Assembly (NCBI GenBank): GCA_022450045.1
Contig: JAKURD010000027.1
Span: 1-36,064 of the forward strand
DNA from: Gracilimonas sp.
GTDB taxonomy: Bacteria; Bacteroidota; Rhodothermia; Balneolales; Balneolaceae
DNA: 36,064 nucleotides
Direction of reading: 5' to 3'
The notes under the pieces are model-generated. The model made no database searches and was not told the DNA's origin. It was given only the letters and a program-made list of their open reading frames with translations. The translations under genes and the position numbers were made by a program. Shown piece by piece: positions 1 to 7,908 of this stretch. Numbering within the stretch: the first letter of the stretch is position 1; the number at the start of each line of letters is the position of its first letter.

Positions 1-86
1 TTTTTTAATATAATGTTGTTAACCCACTTACCATCAACTCTTCTTTCACCTATTATATTCTAACCGGTAAACGCGTTGTTTTTTAC

Positions 87-182
87 GTATCTATGATTGA
101 ATTACTGGCAATAATAAGATCCCTGCTCTCGCAGGAATGACTTTATAGGCATTTTTCAAGCTATCAATAATCGAGCTCAGGT
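87..182 (+). repeat. 96-bp direct repeat, left copy (partial R1 element)
   Basis: This stretch matches 3718-3813 over the same length with 7 mismatches (about 93% identity) and in the same orientation. It contains a short hairpin around CCTGCTCTCGCAGG. It ends exactly where the IS3-type transposase fragment begins. It corresponds to the right two-thirds of the R1 dispersed repeat seen whole at 3676-3772 and 19681-19777, plus about 41 bp of shared right flank that the 19681 copy lacks. Confidence 0.8.
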
Positions 183-404
183 TTGAACGTGGTTAAAATC
201 TCGATGAACGGGAAAGGCCGGGCAACCTACAATGCTTACATTGAGCGCTTCTTTCGAAGTATTAAATACGAGAAACTCAAACCCAAAGATGGAAAAGAAC
301 TCTTTGAACTGTGTAAAACCTATAATAGCTTTTACAATGAACAACGAGGAGATTCCTCAATTGGAGATATTCCTCCAACCCAGGTGTATCAAAACGTTGC
401 TTGA
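183..404 (+). pseudogene. IS3-family transposase OrfB, C-terminal fragment
   Basis: The reading frame encodes about 66 residues with the end of an rve integrase core: SMNGKGRATYNAYIERFFRS, then KYEKLKPKD, YNSFYNEQR and PPTQVY. This matches the last third of IS3/IS150-type OrfB proteins (ISMDGKGRA...IERFWRS...YN..RPH..LG...P..VY). The DDE Glu lies in the YIERFF segment. The first two catalytic Asp residues, the HTH-bearing OrfA and both inverted repeats are missing, and the frame enters directly from the 96-bp repeat. It is therefore a dead remnant. The TTG at 183 is not a genuine start. Confidence 0.8.
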
Positions 405-487
405 TAAGTATGAACAACCTAAGAAAACCAAAAACGCTGTCCTAAGGACTTAGACCATCTCACTTTTTTTTGCTAAATAGAATAACC

Positions 488-2950
488 TTATAAGTTACGG
501 CGGATCTGGAAGAAGGTATTGGTTAAGAGTGCAGCCAATGATACGATGGTGGAAAGAATAGCCACTCGTTCTTGTGGTGATATATTCGTACGCTCTTCCT
601 TTGGGGGAATGATAAGAACAGACCCCGGCCTTACTTTAGGATAAGAGCGAAAGAATAAAAATTTCTTTGTACGGTCTACTTCACCATTTGCATAAACAAT
701 ATATGCTCGTTTTGTGTTGGCTCTCTCTGTGAATCCACCGGCCGCGCCAATATAATTTCGGAATGAACGGGAATCGTCAAATTGAGCATTGATCGGATAC
801 AGAACCTCACCGCGGATCTGAACAGTTTGAAGGCGTTTTGGTACTTCGATCACATCACCAGGCTCCAATCTTAAATTGTAATCTGAATTTGGATTCTGCA
901 GGACTTCTTTAAGTTGAATACCAACCTGATTTAACGATTCCGGTCGTCTATTCTGAACCACCAGCGAGTCATCTATAACAGTAAGCTCCTCCTCGTTGAC
1001 TTCATCTTCAAGCTGACGCGTAAGTGAGGCCCCTTCTGGAAATGCATACTCGGTGAGCCCGCCACTTTTCTCAATAAGGTCACTCAACCTGAAATCACGG
1101 GTACTGAGGGCATATTCGCCGGGAAACAGAACCTCGCCACGGATCTGAACAGTTTCCTGAACTTCATAAGATGGAGATTTCCTTACAAAAACCTGATCAA
1201 ATGGTTTAAGCTCGATCTCCTCAAGTTCAGCAGAATATTGGAGACCATTCTCGATATCCACAGTTATAATTTCTGCGATCTCATTATTAATAGTTCTGGA
1301 CAGGTTATCATTTATTCTGCGGGCAATCTCGATATTATATGGAGCAGCTTCATCCAGAAATCCATTAGCCTGGAAAATTAGATCCTTCAAAGAACTGTTT
1401 TCAATAAAAAGATAAGTATTAGGGTTCAATACCGAACCGCTGATTTTGACGGTTCTCAATTCCTTAAGATCAAATATGGAAGATATTTTGATTCTGTCAT
1501 CTTTAGCCAGCTCTATATCATATACCGCAGAATCCGCCATCAGATTATTAAGATTTACAGGTATAGCTGATATGCTGTAATCCGGTTTGGTCCTGTATAT
1601 AACGGCTCGTTCTAAATAGGCATCTCCCATTAATCCCTCTGCATTCTCGATCAGGGTCAATAAGGTGGAATTTTGTTCCAGTTCGTATACGCCGGGACGG
1701 AAAACAGCTCCCTCAATTTCAACTTTATTTTCATATCGGTCGAGGATCTTCTCAATCGTGATACTGTCACCGGATTTTAATATAGTATTTGCTTGATCGG
1801 GATAACTTATATCCACCACCTTTTTTTCCCTGTCGGTGCTGCGAATGACTTTGATCCGATTAGTGTATGCATCAGGTTTAAAGCCACCGGTAAATGTTAG
1901 AAGATCTTCAAAAGTTTCACCATCAAGGGTTTCAAATATACCTATAGTTTTGGCTTCGCCTTTTACATGAATTCGATTATTGAAAGGATCTACCTTAATG
2001 ATGTCCTGATCCTGTAGGGTAATGTTACCTGACAGATCGCCTGATACTAAGAAATCATACAAGTCCACTTCTTTATGTACATTTCCATTTCTAAGCACCT
2101 TGATGGAGCGATAGGTTCCATTTCTGCTTGGGCCATTTGCAGAGTACAAAGCATTGAAAACTGAAGCAAGCGAAGACACTGTGTAAGTACCGGGAACTTT
2201 TACTTCCCCAACGATACTTACTTTAATGCTTCGAACACTTCCGAGTGAAATTTGTACAAATGTGTTTTTGTTTTCGCCTCTTAAACCGGAGTAAATGGAG
2301 GATAAATTATTAACCAGTCTTTCTCGGGCTTCTTCTATGGTCATGCCATTTACAAAAACAGGACCAATGCTACTTATATTTACAACACCTTCAGGAGAAA
2401 TAGTAAGACGATAAGTGTTCTCAGTTGCTCCCCAAATATCAATAATAAGTTCATCTCCCGGTCCTAAAACATAATTTGCTGGAGTAGGAATATTCATAGA
2501 AGGTTCAAAAGTAAGCAACTTATTGCTGAAAATATTAGATCCAAATATTTTGAGTGAATCCGGTATTTTCGGTCCGTCTAATAAAAGTCCCAGAGTATCA
2601 ACTTTTATAGGAAAACGTGTACTGTCAGACAATAGTCTTTGATCATTATTCCTTGTTAAACTTCTTGAACGATCTTGTCCTGCCTGATCTAATCTGTTGC
2701 GCACTTCATTTATTCTCTGCCGTAACTTACTCACTTCAGCGGGGCTTACTCCTCTGGCAATAGCCAGAGATTCTAGTTCGGACATGCTAAGCCCTCTCTC
2801 CTGCATACGCTCGTACAGCTGAGTAATTTGAAGGTCACTTAAATCCTCAACTTTGAGATTCTCAAAATTAATGCCAACATCCTGTGCTAAAAGGGGAAGG
2901 CTAAAAAGCGTAAAAATAAAACCAAAAACAGTATATTTTATGAGTCGCAT
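488..2950 (-). CDS. SLBB-domain polysaccharide export protein (Wza-like)
   Basis: This 820-residue protein is predicted to form or gate the outer-membrane channel for exopolysaccharide. It has a signal peptide (MRLIKYTVFGFIFTLFSLPL, cleavage near LLAQ), a low-complexity helical region at 30-100, and a Poly_export domain at about 155-235 (NYVLGPGDELIIDIWG...). At least six SLBB repeats follow, each with a GxVxxPGxY-like turn (for example VSIVGEVKVPGTYTV, VEIEGAVFRPGVYEL, VQIRGEVLFPGEYAL, VQIRGEVLYP). The last ~20 residues are hydrophobic (AILSTIVSLAALLTNTFF), a likely membrane anchor. It is longer than Wza (~380 aa), as is usual for the multi-SLBB proteins of Bacteroidota. No lipobox Cys follows the signal peptide. 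No glycosyltransferases or Wzc kinase lie in the window. A decayed exosortase-like gene is divergent from its 5' end, which fits an exopolysaccharide/exosortase context. The gene appears intact. Confidence 0.88.
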   Translation of the reverse strand: MRLIKYTVFGFIFTLFSLPLLAQDVGINFENLKVEDLSDLQITQLYERMQERGLSMSELESLAIARGVSPAEVSKLRQRINEVRNRLDQAGQDRSRSLTRNNDQRLLSDSTRFPIKVDTLGLLLDGPKIPDSLKIFGSNIFSNKLLTFEPSMNIPTPANYVLGPGDELIIDIWGATENTYRLTISPEGVVNISSIGPVFVNGMTIEEARERLVNNLSSIYSGLRGENKNTFVQISLGSVRSIKVSIVGEVKVPGTYTVSSLASVFNALYSANGPSRNGTYRSIKVLRNGNVHKEVDLYDFLVSGDLSGNITLQDQDIIKVDPFNNRIHVKGEAKTIGIFETLDGETFEDLLTFTGGFKPDAYTNRIKVIRSTDREKKVVDISYPDQANTILKSGDSITIEKILDRYENKVEIEGAVFRPGVYELEQNSTLLTLIENAEGLMGDAYLERAVIYRTKPDYSISAIPVNLNNLMADSAVYDIELAKDDRIKISSIFDLKELRTVKISGSVLNPNTYLFIENSSLKDLIFQANGFLDEAAPYNIEIARRINDNLSRTINNEIAEIITVDIENGLQYSAELEEIELKPFDQVFVRKSPSYEVQETVQIRGEVLFPGEYALSTRDFRLSDLIEKSGGLTEYAFPEGASLTRQLEDEVNEEELTVIDDSLVVQNRRPESLNQVGIQLKEVLQNPNSDYNLRLEPGDVIEVPKRLQTVQIRGEVLYPINAQFDDSRSFRNYIGAAGGFTERANTKRAYIVYANGEVDRTKKFLFFRSYPKVRPGSVLIIPPKEERTNISPQERVAILSTIVSLAALLTNTFFQIRRNL

Positions 2951-3051
2951 CCGGTATTGTAGATTTATGGTATGTATAATAGTTGTCAGCTACCGATATG
3001 AACGGTTAGCATAAGCGGCTAAGTTAAGAAACAAATAATTAAAGCACTAAA

Positions 3052-3430
3052 ATGAACTCCCAGGTCATTAAATTTATTGTCAGGGCACTTTTGATATTTA
3101 TTCTTTGATAGCTGGTTTATGAACTTTGGCTTTTACCGGATGGGGGCAGGATGAGTGGTTCTCTTTAAACATTATTGGAACAAGTGCCGGATTTTTAAAA
3201 TGGATCGGATACGAGGCCTTCAGAGTAAACAGGATTATCGGGATTGGTGGATATTAGTAGGATCATAACGCTGACGATCACTCAAGTTGAGTGGCCGCAA
3301 TTCTTTGAGTTTACCCACGACTATTCTGCCACAACTATCTTTTTACCTTATTATCTTTATGCTGTGTATGGTATGGCTTAATTTCAGCGATATGAATAGT
3401 TTTATAGCCAAGAAGAGAGCTGTGGCTTAA
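3052..3430 (+). pseudogene. Decayed exosortase-like gene
   Basis: Three frames must be joined to read it: MNSQVIKFIVRALLIFIL, then YELWLLPDG, then DEWFSLNIIGTSAGFLKWIG with RIIGIGG, then ISRIITLTITQVEWPQFFEF with THDYSATTIFLPYYLYAVYG, then VWLNFSDMNSF up to the TAA at 3428. The first part resembles the N-terminus of small Bacteroidota exosortases. RIITLTI fits the conserved Arg helix, and FTHDYSATTIF fits the conserved His helix. The block that should carry the catalytic Cys (between RIIGIGG and ISRIITL) is missing, apparently deleted. With multiple frameshifts and this deletion it cannot be functional. The assignment rests on recalled family patterns, not on a search. Confidence 0.5.
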
Positions 3431-3607
3431 TGAAGAAAGCAATCTTAGTAGGCATTTACATTGTGTTTCATCTTTTTTTTATTGCAAAAGGTTCGTCCAT
3501 TACTTTTTGAATTTTATACAGATCCTTTAATTCATGAATGTATCTCAAATATTGAAGAGGTATTTGAAAATGAATTGGGTATTCGTCTGATCTATGTTGA
3601 ATATTGA
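3430..3607 (+). pseudogene. Small decayed membrane-protein gene after the exosortase remnant
   Basis: An ATG at 3430 overlaps the stop of the exosortase remnant. It reads MKKAILVGIYIVFHLFF, breaks at an 8-T run (3473-3480), and continues in another frame as QKVRPLLFEFYTDPLIHECI...ELGIRLIYVEY to the TGA at 3605. Allowing one indel gives about 59 residues with an N-terminal hydrophobic segment. The position directly behind an exosortase suggests the small companion protein that often follows these sorting enzymes. I do not recognise the family with confidence, and a sequencing error at the homopolymer is possible. Confidence 0.35.
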
Positions 3608-3675
3608 ACCGATAATTTCAAAAAAATATAGCAGCCTGAGTTCGATTAAAAAGCAGGTTTTATCATAGGCAAGAT

Positions 3676-3813
3676 GGTCATTTAGCGGCGAATGCCCGAA
3701 ATCTGCTTGTTGTTTAGGTATCTATGATTGAATTACGGGCAATACTAAGATCCCTGCCTTCGCAGGGATGACTTTTCAGGCATTTTTCAAGCTATCAATA
3801 ATCGAGCTCAGGT
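3676..3813 (+). repeat. R1 dispersed repeat plus right copy of the 96-bp direct repeat
   Basis: Positions 3676-3772 align over exactly 97 bp with 19681-19777. The left 28 bp (GGTCATTTAGCGGCGAATGC... to GAAATC) have one mismatch, and the right end carries the same type of hairpin (CCCTGCCTTCGCAGGG here, TCCCGTCTCCACGGGA there) followed by ATGAC. Positions 3718-3813 also match 87-182 at about 93%. The repeat ends 54 bp before the glycerate kinase start, so the promoter of that gene must lie in or next to it. Confidence 0.8.
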
Positions 3814-3867
3814 CTTTAAGTTTCGTTGGCATTAATCCACTCTCACTCTTAGAAAAAAATTTACTTC

Positions 3868-5160
3868 ATGAAAGAAAAGCTTCATCAACAATATTTTGTA
3901 TTACAGGAAGTAGCGAAGAGAGTTGTTTCCGGAGATTTTTTTCAAATGAATCTGCACTCATTCTTAGATAGTATAGAGGCAACTGAGCGGATTTGGTTGC
4001 TTGGTGCGGGAAAAGCATCCGTTGAAATGGCTTATCAGGTTGAACAATATTTTGGATCGGGCATTGAGGATGGAATCATTATTTCACCAAATGATTCTCA
4101 CATACTGAAGCGGGTTCAGGTTTTTAGTGGAACCCATCCCTATCCCTATCAGGATTCGGTTTCTGCTTCCTACGAATTATGGCAGTTGGCTAAGCGAATA
4201 CCGGAGGGGGATACCGTCATTTTTTGCCTTTCCGGAGGCGCTTCTTCGCTGCTGTGTATCCCTAAGGAAGGAATTGAACTGGATGAACTTCGGAAAACCT
4301 ACAAACTGTTGTTGAATTCAGGAGCTTCTATCCATGAGATCAATACCGTGAGAAAGCATCTTTCTGAAACATCGGGAGGGAAACTGGGGAAGCTACTTTC
4401 TGGCACAGCTTTGGTTTCGATTATTCTCTCTGATGTACCCGGAGATACCGCTGATGTAGTTGGAAGCGGGCCAACCGTTTCTGATTCCTCAAACTTTACT
4501 GAAGCTTTTCAGGTTTTGAAAAAATATGGGTTATGGGATGAAACACCGCACTCCATTCGAATTCATTTATCTAAAGGGATGCATGGTGATGTTCCGGAAA
4601 ATCCAAAGCCAAGTAAAGATGTGTGGGAAAAGCATAAAGTAAAAGTGATTTCAGGTGCAGGAATGCTTGCTCAGAACGTCGGCCATTTTCTGTCGGAGCA
4701 AGGATATAACGTTACCGTTGATTCTGAAGCCTACAATATGGATGTGAACAGAATATCCAGGAAGATCTGCACCGATGCAATTTCGGTATTAAGTAAAAGG
4801 TCGGTGCTAAAAGAGCCGGCCGCATATGTGTATTTCGGGGAAAGCACGGTTGAGGTAAAAGGGGAAGGGAAAGGAGGTCGAAATCAGGAACTGGCCTTAA
4901 ATGCAGCACTTTCTATTGAAGGGCAGCATGATATCTCTCTGTTAAGTTTTGCTACCGATGGAGTGGATGGCCCGACCGATGCTGCCGGGGCTATCGTAAA
5001 TTCTGAAACAACACTTAAAGCCAGAAAACAGAAATTAAGTCCCGAGGATTATTTGCAGAATAATGATTCCTATCACTTTCACAAAAAAATGAATACGCTC
5101 ATAAAAACCGGGGCAACGGGTAACAACTTGATGGATCTACAGATCATATTGATGGGCTAA
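3868..5160 (+). CDS. Glycerate 2-kinase (DUF4147 / MOFRL family)
   Basis: The 430-residue product matches class II glycerate kinases, which phosphorylate D-glycerate to 2-phosphoglycerate in the cytosol. The N-terminal DUF4147 region has LLGAGKAS at 44-51, GTHPYP at 88-93, LSGGASSLL at 121-129, VRKHLSETSGGKL at 161-173 and SDVPGDTADVVGSGPT at 189-203. The C-terminal MOFRL domain (about 310-425) shows GEGKGGRNQELAL, SFATDGVDGPTDAAGA and a TGATGNNLMDL end. Length and motif order are normal for the family (420-450 aa). The ATG at 3868 sits about 40 residues before GAGKAS, as expected; no strong ribosome site is visible. It is a single gene, with the next gene 200 bp downstream behind its own operator. 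Older annotations call this family hydroxypyruvate reductase TtuD. Confidence 0.9.
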   Translation: MKEKLHQQYFVLQEVAKRVVSGDFFQMNLHSFLDSIEATERIWLLGAGKASVEMAYQVEQYFGSGIEDGIIISPNDSHILKRVQVFSGTHPYPYQDSVSASYELWQLAKRIPEGDTVIFCLSGGASSLLCIPKEGIELDELRKTYKLLLNSGASIHEINTVRKHLSETSGGKLGKLLSGTALVSIILSDVPGDTADVVGSGPTVSDSSNFTEAFQVLKKYGLWDETPHSIRIHLSKGMHGDVPENPKPSKDVWEKHKVKVISGAGMLAQNVGHFLSEQGYNVTVDSEAYNMDVNRISRKICTDAISVLSKRSVLKEPAAYVYFGESTVEVKGEGKGGRNQELALNAALSIEGQHDISLLSFATDGVDGPTDAAGAIVNSETTLKARKQKLSPEDYLQNNDSYHFHKKMNTLIKTGATGNNLMDLQIILMG

Positions 5161-5219
5161 CTAATTTCGATACATCGAATGGAGTAATATTCTGTTTATA
5201 GGAGCTATTTCAACCTGAA

Positions 5220-5266
5220 AAAGAATTTTATTCTTTGTTAAAATTGATAAAAGAATAAAATTCTTT
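5220..5266 (+). promoter_or_regulatory. Paired palindromic operator upstream of the Lrp/AsnC gene
   Basis: Two 17-bp sites, AAAGAATTTTATTCTTT at 5220-5236 and AAAGAATAAAATTCTTT at 5250-5266, are exact reverse complements of each other. Each is itself a perfect 7-bp palindrome (AAAGAAT-N3-ATTCTTT). Their centres are 30 bp apart, close to three helical turns, so both sites face the same side of the helix. They lie 95-141 bp upstream of the preferred Lrp start. Lrp/AsnC proteins bind such sites as dimers that assemble into octamers, so autoregulation of the lrp-megL pair is the simple reading. Read as RNA, the pair could also form a 17-bp stem. Confidence 0.7.
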
Positions 5267-5360
5267 ATATATAAAAATATTGTATATAATTAACTTTAAA
5301 AATGGTATTTATCGGGATAATTGGCTATAATTAATGTGTAATCAAGTTAATCCTCCTCCC

Positions 5361-5840
5361 ATGCCTAATATCAAATTTGATAGCGTTGACAGGAATATAA
5401 TCCAGGTTCTTCAGCAGGAAGGACGGATCGCGAATAAGGAATTATCAGAGCGGATTGGGTTGACAACCACGCCAACACTTGAACGGGTTCGCAGGTTAGA
5501 GAGAGAAGGAGTAATTGAAGGTTACGCGGCTAAAGTAAACAAAGAGTCGGTTGGAAGAGGATTTACGGCTTTTGTGAAAGTAACGCTGAAAGTCCACCAA
5601 TTAAATTTATTAGAAGAATTTACTTCAGCCATCCGGGAAATTCCGGAAATCCTGGCTTGCTACCATACCACCGGCGACGGTGATTTCCTGCTTCAGGTGG
5701 TAGCCAAAAACACAAAAGACTACGAGCAATTGATGCGTAACAAGCTCACCACACTTCCGGACGTGGAAAGGCTTCACACCAGCATTGTACTTAATACCAT
5801 TAAAGAGCAATCCCCAATCCCCGTACATTATGAAGACTAA
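5361..5840 (+). CDS. Lrp/AsnC-family transcriptional regulator
   Basis: The protein has 159 residues from this ATG. The N-terminal AsnC-type HTH reads FDSVDRNIIQVLQQEGRIAN, KELSERIGLTTTPTLERVRR, LEREGVIEGYAAKVN. The C-terminal RAM ligand-binding domain includes FVKVTL, then IPEILACYHTTGDGDFLLQV and LPDVERLHTSIVLNTIKEQSPIP. This closely follows the Lrp layout. I prefer the ATG at 5361 because it leaves the usual few residues before the conserved DxxDRxI helix; an in-frame ATG at 5334 would add nine residues (MCNQVNPPP). Neither has a clear ribosome site. Its last 11 bp overlap the methionine gamma-lyase start, so the two are co-transcribed and probably translationally coupled. The palindromes at 5220-5266 are the likely binding sites. 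The effector is probably methionine or a related amino acid (inference from the neighbour). Confidence 0.9.
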   Translation: MPNIKFDSVDRNIIQVLQQEGRIANKELSERIGLTTTPTLERVRRLEREGVIEGYAAKVNKESVGRGFTAFVKVTLKVHQLNLLEEFTSAIREIPEILACYHTTGDGDFLLQVVAKNTKDYEQLMRNKLTTLPDVERLHTSIVLNTIKEQSPIPVHYED

Positions 5841-7059
5841 GATCAAACCTACATTCGAATCGGCAGCCATCCACGGCGGCAAAGGAAATAAGGATCAATA
5901 CGGAGCCCATGCCACGCCCATCTATCAAACTTCAACTTATGTATTTGATAATGTGGAGGCCGGTGCCAAAGCATTTCGGCATGAAGAGGGTGCGGCAAGC
6001 CATGTATATTCACGACTGGGAAATCCTACGGTAGAGGAATTAGAGCGTGCCGTATGTGCTTTGGAAACCTACAGCCTGAATGACCCTGAAAATTACCAGG
6101 GAATGGCATTTGGAAGCGGTATGGCGGCCATCACAACGGGAATTTTAAGCTTGGCAAAAGGCGGGCATGTGATCGCTCAAAATGATCTCTACGGGTGTAC
6201 CTCTCAATTTCTGAAAGAGGAAGCTCCGGAAATGGGGATTTCCGTCTCATTTGTGGATACCTCAGACATATTCATGGTAGAAATGGAGTTAAAAAAAAAG
6301 CATCCTGAAACAAAGCTTGTTTACCTGGAAAGCATTGCCAATCCAACGCTCAAAATCTCAGATATTAAAGCGATTGCACAACTGGCTGATGCTCACGGAA
6401 CCTTGCTAATGGTTGATAATACCTTTGCTACTCCCTACCACATTCAACCGCTCGAATTGGGAGCCGATGTCACTGTTCATTCCTCCACCAAATACATGGG
6501 CGGACATGGTACGGTGATAGGAGGGGTGATGGTGGCCAAAAAGGAATTATTTGAGGAAGCTCAAACTTTTCTCTACCGAAAAAATTTAGGAGGGATTGCC
6601 AGCCCGATGGATGCCTGGCTTACAACCAACGGCCTTAAAACTTTGCCACTACGCATGAAACAGCATAACGAAAATGCCATGAAAGTGGCTCAATGGCTGG
6701 AATCTCATCCTAAGGTAGATCATGTGTTTTATCCGGGACTCGAATCGCATCCTCAACACAAACTGGCTTCATTCATCATGCAGAATGGCTTTGGCGGGAT
6801 GATCAGTTTCGAGCTGAATGGAGGATTTGATGCAGGGGTTTCACTTATGAATAATGTAAGATTATGCTCTCTTGCCGTAAGCCTCGGGGCGGTAGATTCC
6901 CTGATCCAGCATCCGGCTTCAATGACACACTCCATTGTAGATGAGGAGATAAAAAAAGCAGCGGGAATTACAGATGGTCTCGTGCGTTTATCTGTTGGTA
7001 TTGAAGGAGTGGAAGATATAATCGCAGACCTCAAGCAAGCTATGGAAATTCAAAATTAA
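5830..7059 (+). CDS. megL: Methionine gamma-lyase (Cys/Met metabolism PLP enzyme)
   Basis: This 409-residue PLP enzyme splits L-methionine into 2-oxobutyrate, methanethiol and ammonia. Visible residues are YSRLGNPT at 60-67 (phosphate-binding Tyr and Arg), the cofactor-stacking Tyr121 in LYGCT, Asp196 in VDNTFATPY, and the Schiff-base Lys221 in HSSTKYMGGHG. LYGCT carries the Cys123 that marks methionine gamma-lyases rather than cystathionine lyases. The C-terminus (QHPASMTHS..., GLVRLSVGIE) is also very close to bacterial MGL. The start at 5830 (MKTKIKPTFESAAIHGG) is chosen because the frame upstream of it lies inside the regulator gene. It overlaps the Lrp gene by 11 bp, so amino-acid-responsive control is expected. 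Cystathionine gamma-lyase or O-acetylhomoserine sulfhydrylase activity is the main alternative. Confidence 0.85.
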   Translation: MKTKIKPTFESAAIHGGKGNKDQYGAHATPIYQTSTYVFDNVEAGAKAFRHEEGAASHVYSRLGNPTVEELERAVCALETYSLNDPENYQGMAFGSGMAAITTGILSLAKGGHVIAQNDLYGCTSQFLKEEAPEMGISVSFVDTSDIFMVEMELKKKHPETKLVYLESIANPTLKISDIKAIAQLADAHGTLLMVDNTFATPYHIQPLELGADVTVHSSTKYMGGHGTVIGGVMVAKKELFEEAQTFLYRKNLGGIASPMDAWLTTNGLKTLPLRMKQHNENAMKVAQWLESHPKVDHVFYPGLESHPQHKLASFIMQNGFGGMISFELNGGFDAGVSLMNNVRLCSLAVSLGAVDSLIQHPASMTHSIVDEEIKKAAGITDGLVRLSVGIEGVEDIIADLKQAMEIQN

Positions 7060-7062
7060 AGA

Positions 7063-7136
7063 TTTAAAATGAAAAATGCGTTCACTGAATAATAGATCAA
7101 TTCTGGTAGAATGAACTTTTAATTTTTCATTTTAAA
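7063..7136. terminator. Bidirectional terminator-like inverted repeat between convergent genes
   Basis: TTTAAAATGAAAAAT at 7063-7077 is the exact reverse complement of ATTTTTCATTTTAAA at 7122-7136, with inner GTTCA/TGAAC pairing. It sits between the stop of the methionine gamma-lyase gene (7059) and the stop of the convergent YgcG-like gene (7153). The arms are AT-rich and the loop is long, so it may instead be a decayed repeat. A role in termination for both genes is inferred. Confidence 0.45.
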
Positions 7137-7152
7137 TTCCCGCTAGGGTAGA

Positions 7153-7908
7153 TTACCAGCCACCGCTGGCGCCACCGCCGCCGGAGCTGAATCCACCCCC
7201 GCCTCCGAAGCCACCAAAACCACCACCACCGCCGCCGAAGGAACCGCCTCTTCCGCCGCCGCCAAAGCCACCTCCGTAGAAGATGATACCGCTGGAGCCA
7301 AGGGAATGTCTTTTACCGCCTTTTCCACCTTTGCCACGTGTGACTAAGATGAAAATGATAATGATGAAAATGATAAGCACATCAATAGGAAAGCTTTCCC
7401 CAGATGATTTTTGTTCAGGAAATCCTTCAAATTCACCGGCTGCCAGGTCAATTAGAATATTTATGGATTGATCCAATCCGCCATAAAAATCCCCGGCGCG
7501 AAAGCTCGGAGTTAAAACATCATTGATTATCCGGTTTGCCATGATATCGGGGATAGCACCTTCCAACCCATAACCCACTTCGATTCTCATACTTCGGTCT
7601 TGTTCTGAGATCAGGATAAGAACACCATTTCCACGTTCTTCGTATTGGATATTCCAGTCATTATGCATTTCACGGGCTACATCTTCAATGGGATAGCCTT
7701 GCAGGCTTTCAAGCGTGGCAACAACAAACGCGTTAGTGGTTGTATCCCGATAACTTCTCAGCTTCGTTTCCAGTCGTTGTTCTTCGGTAGATGTGAGCAT
7801 ATTGGCGAAGTCATTGACCATCCCATCGGGTTGAGATGGAAAAAAATCCTGTGCGGTAACCGAAAATGAGATTCCAACAAATAGTATCAGGCTTAGAAGT
7901 TTACGCAT
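7153..7908 (-). CDS. TPM-domain protein, YgcG-like, with Gly-rich tail
   Basis: This 251-residue protein has a signal peptide (MRKLLSLILFVGISFSVTAQ), a TPM_phosphatase domain at about 30-160 (VNDFANMLT..., NGVLILISEQDRSMRIEVGY, GLEGAIPD), one transmembrane segment at about 175-191, a basic GKGGKGGKR loop, and a tail of glycine and phenylalanine repeats ending GGGGASGGW. This is the YgcG architecture: an envelope protein with the TPM domain outside the membrane. The start at 7908 is preferred because GAGGGGAAAAAAG lies just before the ATG and the signal peptide begins there; the frame is open to 7956. It overlaps the upstream TPM gene by 8 bp. Biochemical function is unproven; TPM domains have been linked to photosystem II repair and weak phosphatase activity in plants. 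The minus-strand order LemA-TPM-TPM suggests one operon. Confidence 0.85.
   Translation of the reverse strand: MRKLLSLILFVGISFSVTAQDFFPSQPDGMVNDFANMLTSTEEQRLETKLRSYRDTTTNAFVVATLESLQGYPIEDVAREMHNDWNIQYEERGNGVLILISEQDRSMRIEVGYGLEGAIPDIMANRIINDVLTPSFRAGDFYGGLDQSINILIDLAAGEFEGFPEQKSSGESFPIDVLIIFIIIIFILVTRGKGGKGGKRHSLGSSGIIFYGGGFGGGGRGGSFGGGGGGFGGFGGGGGFSSGGGGASGGW

Noticed and set aside
232..453. Separate 73-codon plus-strand gene
   Set aside because: It overlaps the IS3 OrfB fragment in another frame and has no recognisable protein features.
5326..5331. TATAAT box as the lrp promoter
   Set aside because: Bacteroidota primary promoters use a TAnnTTTG-type element, and a lone TATAAT in AT-rich DNA is weak evidence; it was used only as a minor point against the 5334 start.
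7143..7337. Ala/Val-rich 64-codon frame on the minus strand
   Set aside because: It is a frame shadow of the glycine-rich tail of the YgcG-like gene, whose repeated GGN codons give Ala/Val in another frame.
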